Origin: Phytophthora colocasiae
Lineage: Eukaryota > Oomycota > Peronosporomycetes > Peronosporales > Peronosporaceae
Length of the DNA stretch: 64,000 nt
Assembly: GCA_018806915.1 (NCBI GenBank)
Contig: JAGKQI010000049.1
Location: forward strand, 186,001-250,000
Direction: 5' to 3'
Part shown: positions 57,898 to 64,000 of the stretch, one piece after another
How positions within the stretch are numbered: the stretch's first letter is position 1
How the letters are laid out: each line of letters begins with the position of its first letter
Translations under genes and position numbers: made by a program
The notes under the pieces: model-generated
Seen by the model: only the letters and a program-made list of their open reading frames with translations
What the model was told of the DNA's origin: nothing
Databases searched by the model: none

Positions 57898-58421
57898 TCA
57901 GCGCCGTTGTTGCGCCGATGACTCCATCACCGCCTTGAGGAAAGCCAGATTCTTTTCGTTCTCGATCTTGGCAAGCTCTAGCCTCTCCTTCCGATCAGCT
58001 TCTCGTTGCTCCTTCCTGTCTCTCCTTTCCTCCTCCCTGGCTTGGCGTCTGTCCTCCATCTTCGTAGCCAGTGCCTCCTTCTGGAACTGTAGCTCCTCTC
58101 GTCTCAACTGTAACTCCTGCTGTTTGAGTTCCAACGTCTGCGTCATGACATCTCGAATGGACGTCAACACACGCTCTAAAGGCTCCTGGAAGACCAGTAG
58201 GAGGGTCGAAGCTCTCGGTCGTTTGCCCAACACTGGACGACGCTCCGGTGGCGTCTCCACTTCCTGTTGTTCCTCCCCACGTCCTCACTGTGAATCTGAA
58301 TGTGAACATCATTCCGATTCACTTCCCGACGCTCCGATATAGCCATCTCCAGCTCTTCACGCGACAGAGTGGCAGAAGTAGGGACGTCGCTCTGCAGCCT
58401 CAAACGCACTTCCATCGGCAT
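57898..58421 (-). pseudogene. Coiled-coil protein, one frameshift
   Basis: Starts MPMEVRLRLQSDVPTSATLS at 58421 and reads to HSEDVG; after a frame change near 58285 it continues EEQQEVETPPERRPVLGKRP and ends in a long charged coiled coil (LELKQQELQLRREELQFQKE, RRDRKEQREADRKERLEL) at 57898. This resembles the C-terminal half of Myb-plus-coiled-coil proteins common in Phytophthora, but no Myb domain is seen here. Function unknown. Confidence 0.5.
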
Positions 58422-58614
58422 CTCCCGTCAGCGCGACGCGTGACGCACGATATTGACGACGCGCACGTGTAGTTTACGTTTCTACTGCTCCTGAATCCAG
58501 CCGGTTGCATTCGATGCGCGCGCGTCTTGTACTCGTGCAGAAGGCTGAAACAGTGTCTTCGCACAAAGCGATCGATTAGCTTGCGGTACCTGCCCAGATT
58601 CAAAATACGAGTGC

Positions 58615-59540
58615 TCAAAAGAAAAAAAAGAAGAAGCGAACGTTGTTATTAGTATTAGCGTCACTGGGGTGTACGCTTCGTGTACCAGTACGCATAACGC
58701 CGTTTTGAAGACCAAGACACGGAAATGCCAATAGGTTGACAAAGCTTCCAGGTGGAGCAAAAGTTTCGTTTACACCCAGTTCGATGGCGAGCACAGACTC
58801 TCTCAGTGACAATAACATGCTCAATCGTCTTGATGATGTGAACAGTTCTTCTAGTGCCACATTGCTGGTAGGTTCGAAAACAAGATTATTCGCGTACACA
58901 ACGGTAGCACGCTTTGCCACAGTGTTGACTGTCTTGTCCATATATCTTATGTCGCCGTGATAGACAGTAACGATCTTCAGTCTTGGATGCTGTAAAGCGC
59001 TACTAGAAAACAACGACCCAGACATATGAGCCAATTGTTGCTGAAGTTCAATACCGATGCACATCCTGACCCGCGTTTGGAGTGCCACTTGAGCCACGAT
59101 GTTTCCAACTCCTGAGCCAACATCAAGAAAAACATCCTTCGCTTGAAGGTCCGGGAGAACGTCAAGGATGTCGGAAACACCGGGTGGAGTCACTTCGCCA
59201 GTGTGGTGATCTGGAAAAGGAATCGTTTGCCGCGGGACAGTCGCAAAAGCGTCGAAATGACAAGGTGAATGTCCATGGGCGCATCAGCATTGGCTTTTCG
59301 GGTTCCTGGAGCTTTCTTTCCTCTGTCTTGGACACCTGTGAAGCGCCTCGGAAAACCATTTAAGTCGATGCCGTACGTTTTCTTTAGTGTCTTCAGCCGG
59401 ATTTGGAGTTGGTGTTGGCTTTTACCACAAAATGGCATTCCCAACCACACTTTTCGCCAGCATATTTTTTTTCCTGCGTCCACTTGAGTCTTCGCTAGTC
59501 GATACAGTTGCAGGTCTTCTTTATCAGAGAAATCGGCCAT
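58615..59540 (-). pseudogene. DOT1-like methyltransferase with N-terminal basic domain, one frameshift
   Basis: The C-terminal part shows the DOT1 methyltransferase pattern: EVTPPGVSDILDVLP, the SAM loop FLDVGSGVGNIVAQVAL, CIGIELQQQLA and VVYANNLVFEPTSNVALEEL. DOT1 enzymes methylate Lys79 of histone H3. The N-terminal part from the ATG at 59540 (MADFSDKEDLQLYRLAKTQV, KICWRKVWLGMPFCGKSQHQ, LQIRLKTLKKTYGIDL) is a basic helical region that might be SANT/Myb-like. The two are joined only by a frame change near 59232, from SRGKRF to RQTIPFPDHHTGE. The ORF ends in a homopolymeric Phe run at 58615, possibly a read-through into T-rich sequence. Active-site spacing looks normal. Confidence 0.7.
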
Positions 59541-59571
59541 CGTACACCGCGTCTTCGACTGAAAAGTGAAA

Positions 59572-60519
59572 CTGGCATACACAAAGAAAGATATTTGGTC
59601 CCAAGATCGTTGGAAGGGTTAACCTTAGAAGCACTGTCGACACTAAGGGTCACTCGAAGACACCCAATCAGAGTGTCAGGATCTCGGGACGCATTTTTAT
59701 TGGCTGTCAAACAAAAGCGAAGACATCGGAGAAAAGCTTGGACTGAAAGATTTTAGCGCGCAAACGTGAATCCAAACTTTTCGCCAATGTCTTCGCTTTG
59801 CGTCTGGCAGCCAATCAGGTTGTGTTCCGGTATTTTGGCATTTTGATTGGCTGAAAACTTCAAACACACTGCACTGTCCCAGCATGCGCCAAAATCCAAA
59901 CGCAGCTCATTTCCCATTTTTCCCGGACCCAGACAATCCTCACACGAGAGTGGCTACATCGTTACTTGCCTAGCTTCTTCCGAAATCCATGATACTACTC
60001 GCTGTCGGAGACGCTACTCGCCACACTACACAGTATTGCTCTGCCCCGTGTGCTGATCTATGATACTGCTCGCTGTCGGAGACGCTACTCGCCACACCAC
60101 TATCCGTCATCGTGCTGATTACCCAGTAGCGAAGTTGGATGAGCTTCATCGTTGCTCTCCCATGGCGCCACCACCGTGGTCGCACTGCCACCATGCTCCT
60201 TCGAGGATTCGATGAATATTGGCGAGCGCACGCTTCATTGGCACCGTCCAGCGATTCATGACGTCCACATTATCAGTGGAATGTCCGTTCAAGAAGTTCA
60301 GTATTTATTGGTGGCGGCGTTTACTATTGGCTGGCTCGAGGATCCGAGCTCTGGTGAACACGCGAAAATTCACAGCAAGGTCGCGATTTGGGGCGAAGCC
60401 ATCTCTCCACTGCTTGCTTGATGATACTCAGCGAGATGGATGGGTGCGCTTAGTTGTTTGATCCTGGGAACTGCACCAGCGTGTCAAACATGGCGTTCGG
60501 TACACACAGCTCGTTAGCA
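59572..60519 (-). repeat. Long inverted repeat, right arm
   Basis: Mate of 55584-56533. Its inner edge lies 32 bp from the DOT1-like start codon (59540). Confidence 0.95.
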
Positions 60520-61004
60520 GAGAAATTCAATTCTGCCTACTGTTCTGGCTATTGGGCCACATCACCATCAGACCGTTATCACTCAACACCTTTGCCGGAT
60601 ATAAAGAGGCCTAATGGGTCTGTTGAAGGTGACGTCAAGGTTGGCCAAGTCATATCTTGTTACAATGCTTGCCTCTTGCGTTGAGTCGTCTACATACTAC
60701 GGTGGGACATCACGAGTTCTATTCCTCTGCCGTTCATGTAGTACAAGTACAAATAATAAACAATATTCATACGATTGCTTTGTTTGCGCTTGTATATCCT
60801 CCTGAAAATACTGATTTCAAGAGACTCAAGCTTTTGAAAACAACAATTCATGAAATACTCATTTCATTTTCTACAGTTATCCTTCATACAATTTTTTTTC
60901 AATATATTTGATCCTTTCTGGGCTAAGATGATCCTCGTAAAGCAATCCATGGCAGCAGTATCAAAGAACAGGTGATTCATTCGGTAGTAATTACTGGAAG
61001 ATCT
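60520..61004. other. Intergenic region right of the inverted-repeat cassette
   Basis: No gene seen. The first 40 bp resemble the sequence outside the left arm at lower identity (gaacag..taggc), suggesting an older inverted duplication beyond the near-identical arms. The rest is A/T-rich. Confidence 0.4.
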
Positions 61005-62495
61005 TTACGTCGTTTTTTTTGTAGACTTCGCTTCTTTGAGGAACGGTGCTTGGGCTTTATAAATCGATGAGCTGCGCATCAATCGCCCATCAATATTAAA
61101 GACTTGTTTCGGGAAGTAATATCCATGGAATTTCTGCCAGCACGACCACGACGCTACTTGACACAGATATGGTTTTGTTGTGTCTACAGGATATGTCCGT
61201 TTGCACAACGCAACTTTGTGCTTTTCGCAATAATCGGTTTTTTGGGTTGGTGTCCTGCATTCAAACCGACAAATGGTACATTCCCGCATGGCTCGGCTGC
61301 GATCTTTTAGTACTATCCAGGACTCTCTGGCAGTGCAAGTTTCTTCAACCAGGTTTGGAATAGCCATTGCGGGTGTCTCGGTTAGAATAGAGGATGTTCC
61401 GTCGTGGTTATTCGCAAACAACAGTCCATCCATGTCATCTAAGGACGTCTTCCAGGTCCCGTTAAACATCTCGCGAACCAGGTTCGCCACAAAGGCACGG
61501 TGTTCGTCACGACAGCCAGGTATAGGGTTGTCATCAGCTTCTTCATCGTCCACAGGATGGATTCTCCCCAACGCCATTTGATGACATATGTAGGCGTTGC
61601 ACCGCGCAATATCTATCATCGCCATTGCGAGCTTTTTGTGCCACTTTTTAAACGTGTGACCGTTTGCAACGGAAAACCGGCCCCGCATTTGGTCATGACG
61701 ATCCACACCCTGCATCGCCGAGTTGTACTCTTTGATGCATGTTGGAGCTGTAAAGGCCTCTCGATCTTGTCGAATGCGGCGGTACACTGTCGTCGTTCCA
61801 GAGTCATCAGCATTTGAAATAACATTAACGATAGATCCATCGACCCAGCTTGCCGCGACTATATGCTTCTCCAAACACACTCCTTGCTTCATGGTTCCCC
61901 TTTTTTCATCCTCTGGCAGAATCATAGTAAACTTTAGGAAGTGTTTACTTGAAGCGCGCACGGTGCCTCGGCCGTAAAGACCAATCGTTCGTAGACTCTC
62001 GAGAAGTAAACACGAGGTATAAAAGTTATCGGTATTTACCACCCTTCTTGATCCTTTCAGCGAGTTGGTGACTTCAAGAACGTGAGTCCTAATGTCTGAA
62101 GACTTAGCCGTCAGTGCTGCTAGGTCATCGATCTCGCCATCGGAAACAACGTTGCTTAGACGAGCGCGTAGTTCGCTAGCGCAGTGGAGTTTAAAGTTCA
62201 GAACTATCCACGACGTAGAACAACAGCAAGCGTATAGTTTGAAGTGGTACTTCCCGGTCGGTTTGCTTGGGTTAAAGACGATCATGTGCCTCGCGTATTT
62301 CGATCTGCACGCAATACTCGCTTCATCAACAGCAACATTTCTGCCTGGAATAACGTGGCGACTACACCGATTCTTCAGCATTGCGATTAGAGGGCGGATT
62401 TTGGCGGCGGGGTCTCGTTTTAATTCGGCTGCTGTTATATCTCCACGAAACGCCAAATTGCTGCGAATATGCAGGTATCTCTTCCATGTCATCAC
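61005..62495 (-). CDS. piggyBac-like transposase, catalytic and C-terminal part
   Basis: An open frame of 496 residues with the three piggyBac Asp sites all present: NVAVDEASIACRSKYARHM, VVNTDNFYTSCLLLESL and MQGVDRHDQMRGRFS. The C-terminal Cys-rich region has CTICRFEC, YCEKHKVALCKR, YLCQVASWSCW. The frame is open for about another 60 bases upstream (FPGSSSTSLGTVMTWKRYL), so the ATG near 62492 is not the true start. Upstream coding sequence is in other frames (62574-63946). This family differs from the element at 23249-27359. Its ends and TTAA sites were not found; the element runs toward the window end. Confidence 0.8.
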   Translation of the reverse strand: MMTWKRYLHIRSNLAFRGDITAAELKRDPAAKIRPLIAMLKNRCSRHVIPGRNVAVDEASIACRSKYARHMIVFNPSKPTGKYHFKLYACCCSTSWIVLNFKLHCASELRARLSNVVSDGEIDDLAALTAKSSDIRTHVLEVTNSLKGSRRVVNTDNFYTSCLLLESLRTIGLYGRGTVRASSKHFLKFTMILPEDEKRGTMKQGVCLEKHIVAASWVDGSIVNVISNADDSGTTTVYRRIRQDREAFTAPTCIKEYNSAMQGVDRHDQMRGRFSVANGHTFKKWHKKLAMAMIDIARCNAYICHQMALGRIHPVDDEEADDNPIPGCRDEHRAFVANLVREMFNGTWKTSLDDMDGLLFANNHDGTSSILTETPAMAIPNLVEETCTARESWIVLKDRSRAMRECTICRFECRTPTQKTDYCEKHKVALCKRTYPVDTTKPYLCQVASWSCWQKFHGYYFPKQVFNIDGRLMRSSSIYKAQAPFLKEAKSTKKTT

Positions 62496-62542
62496 CGTTC
62501 CCAGACTCGTCGACGAACTTCCAGGAAATATATTGTCATCTT

Positions 62543-62608
62543 GACAAGGGAGAGATCCGAAATTACTGGTTCGCTAGCAAACCAGTAATTTCGGATCTCT
62601 CCCTTGTC
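62543..62608. repeat. Perfect hairpin, 29-bp arms and 8-nt loop, in transposase coding region
   Basis: The arm at 62543-62571 (begins gacaagggagagatccg) is repeated as an exact reverse complement at 62580-62608; the loop is cgctagca. One arm codes for the expected piggyBac residues DKGEIRNYW, the other fits no expected residues. Confidence 0.92.
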
Positions 62609-63946
62609 TACAAGCGTCATATACCACTGAATACCAAGGAATTTCATCACCTCTTCGAGTGTTATAGGCGCCGCTGGTGGGTTGGCGCTTTTGAAGCATA
62701 GTCATTTGAAAAATGACAACTTGCTTCCACAGTGATAAAGGTAAAAGCAAAAAAGCTTGAGCTTGCGGTTTGACCGAAAAGTGTTTTGCTCGCGTCGCAG
62801 AGCTTGGTCGTTGTAGATCCATCGGCGTGTGAAAATAGACCCGGTGCCTTACCAAGTGTAGCTGTCTGCGAAAATGTCATCCCTGAAATCGCCTCTACCT
62901 CTGCAGGACACAGATCGATATGCAGCTCGTTCTTGCTCCGAAACACAGACCATTCGCGGTAGTCACCTTCCTCCACCTCATCGAATGCATCTGTCAACGT
63001 TGGAATATTTGTATACGTCGGGACCATAGTGCAAAGCGCACTCCAAGATTCACCAAACTCGAAATTCTTCTTCTTGATATCCACATAGTTTTATCCCACG
63101 ATAAACATCACTTTCTTCGATGTTGTGAACATGAACTTTGCCTTGAAAAACGGTGCTTGTCCATCGGATCTGAAACAAAGCCGTTGGTAGGGCGACACCC
63201 CCTACATTTGACTTGTTGAGCACCGAGTACTTAGCAACAATCCCAATCAGAAAACTTGCGCCAACATCTCGATAATGCTGAGGATTCATCCAGCTCTCCT
63301 CCGCAGGTGTGAAAGCCACGTTTGCGCCAACAAACTTTTGCGCTGCTACTTGTGTCCGATACAACAATTCCTTTCGATATGTTACTGCAGTTGTTTCTTT
63401 CTTTTGGGGGGCCTTTCCTCCGCGTTTTGGCTTCAATGATCTTGCCCGTGGTTTTGTTCCGCTGGAGCGAGATGTTGTATTTAGCGTTGAATTTTGTTTT
63501 GCTGCCGTCACGTTTGAGAGTGTTTTCCTGGTGGTTTGGGAACTGCTAGCTGTTTTCGGCTTCGCGTGAGGTGTGGCGGGCTTGGATGCGAGCGTCCTTG
63601 GGGACGTTTCGATACTTAGCGTTGAAGCAGAAGGTATACTTAAAGCAGCAATGCGAGGCGAATATTCATCCGCTTGCGCTGACTTCATTTCGTAGCATTT
63701 CTTGCTGCAATAGGAAGCATCTCCAAAATCTAGCATTGGCTGTCCATCTGAGTCCAGCAATCCGAGAGTCTTGCAAATGTCATGGGAACAAAAGTGATGT
63801 AAAAATGATCCACAAGCCGTACATGATCGTTGGTTTGAACAGGCGGATGCGCACACCGCGCATAGAGAGCTGAGAATGGCGCTCTCAGTATTCTGTTGTG
63901 GATCAGCATTTGCGTCGGGAACTGATGCTGGGTGGTTTTCACCCAT
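62574..63946 (-). pseudogene. N-terminal part of the second piggyBac-like transposase, frameshifted
   Basis: From the ATG at 63946: a Cys-rich finger (CAVCASACSNQRSCTACGSF, HHFC, SYCSKKC), a basic Ser/Thr/Lys linker, then TALFQIRWTSTVFQGKVHVH. The frame changes near 63080 to FDEVEEGDYREWSVF and FAFTFITVEASCHF, and again near 62660 to LEEVMKFLGIQWYMTLVDKG and EIRNYW. The catalytic ORF follows in yet another frame after a hairpin at 62543-62608. Together they form one gene with at least three frame changes. Confidence 0.65.
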
Positions 63947-64000
63947 CCTCGATCCTCTGTCACTTTGAATAACAATGTCTCGATGACTGACAGCTTTTGG

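Noticed and set aside
60152..60421. 89-residue ORF present in both inverted arms as a conserved gene
   Set aside because: Its presence twice is explained by the inverted duplication; no family resemblance and overlapping frames are equally open.
1..64000. CRISPR arrays or bacterial operons
   Set aside because: Spliced genes, mitochondrial presequences and eukaryotic transposons show this is nuclear eukaryotic DNA; the tandem repeats present have no unique spacers.

Overview
The window looks like nuclear DNA of an oomycete, most likely a Phytophthora-type Peronosporales genome. The evidence is a compact island of GC-rich genes with few, very short introns (54-70 bp, GT..AG), a fused BioD-BioA biotin enzyme, a TH1-tailed myosin, an FH2 formin, and a surrounding mass of nested Copia, Gypsy, piggyBac, MULE, Harbinger, hAT and pogo elements of the kinds common in that genus. 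The species call is inference from protein resemblance, not from a search.

Layout. 1-5.1 kb: a Mutator-like (MULE) gene on the minus strand, with zinc finger, transposase, SWIM finger and a terminal Ulp1-type cysteine protease exon; two of its introns are filled with minisatellite. 5.1-23.2 kb: the host gene island, holding mitochondrial pyruvate carboxylase (+), a class I-like myosin (+), a membrane-anchored formin (+), a 121-residue protein with lipidation signals at both ends (+), bifunctional dethiobiotin synthetase/DAPA aminotransferase (-), and a phosphotriesterase-related hydrolase with a C-terminal zinc-binding tail (-). The biotin biosynthesis gene lies about 9 kb from the biotin-dependent carboxylase that its product would serve.

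23.2-55.5 kb: transposable elements inserted into each other. A 4.1-kb piggyBac-like element with exact TTAA duplications sits about 50 bp upstream of the phosphotriesterase-like gene. After it come a Copia element whose integrase block is inverted and displaced, an LTR-like pair, a 2.8-kb Harbinger element, a long decayed minus-strand Gypsy element (gag to integrase) with a hAT relic and an LTR-like piece inside it, MULE and pogo relics, a tandemly duplicated Gypsy-like gag segment whose second copy carries a complete 1798-bp pogo element, and a truncated plus-strand Copia element followed by a very AT-rich stretch.

55.5-60.5 kb: two almost identical 950-bp inverted arms enclose 3.0 kb with three frameshifted genes: a PLD6/Zucchini-like phospholipase D, a coiled-coil protein, and a DOT1-like methyltransferase with an N-terminal basic, possibly SANT-like region. 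61-64 kb: a second, different piggyBac-like gene whose catalytic ORF is open but whose N-terminal half is frameshifted and interrupted by a perfect 29-bp-arm hairpin.

The most unusual structures are the inverted-repeat cassette, the pogo element with its uninterrupted duplicate site next door, the doubly lipidated small protein, and the minisatellite introns of the MULE.
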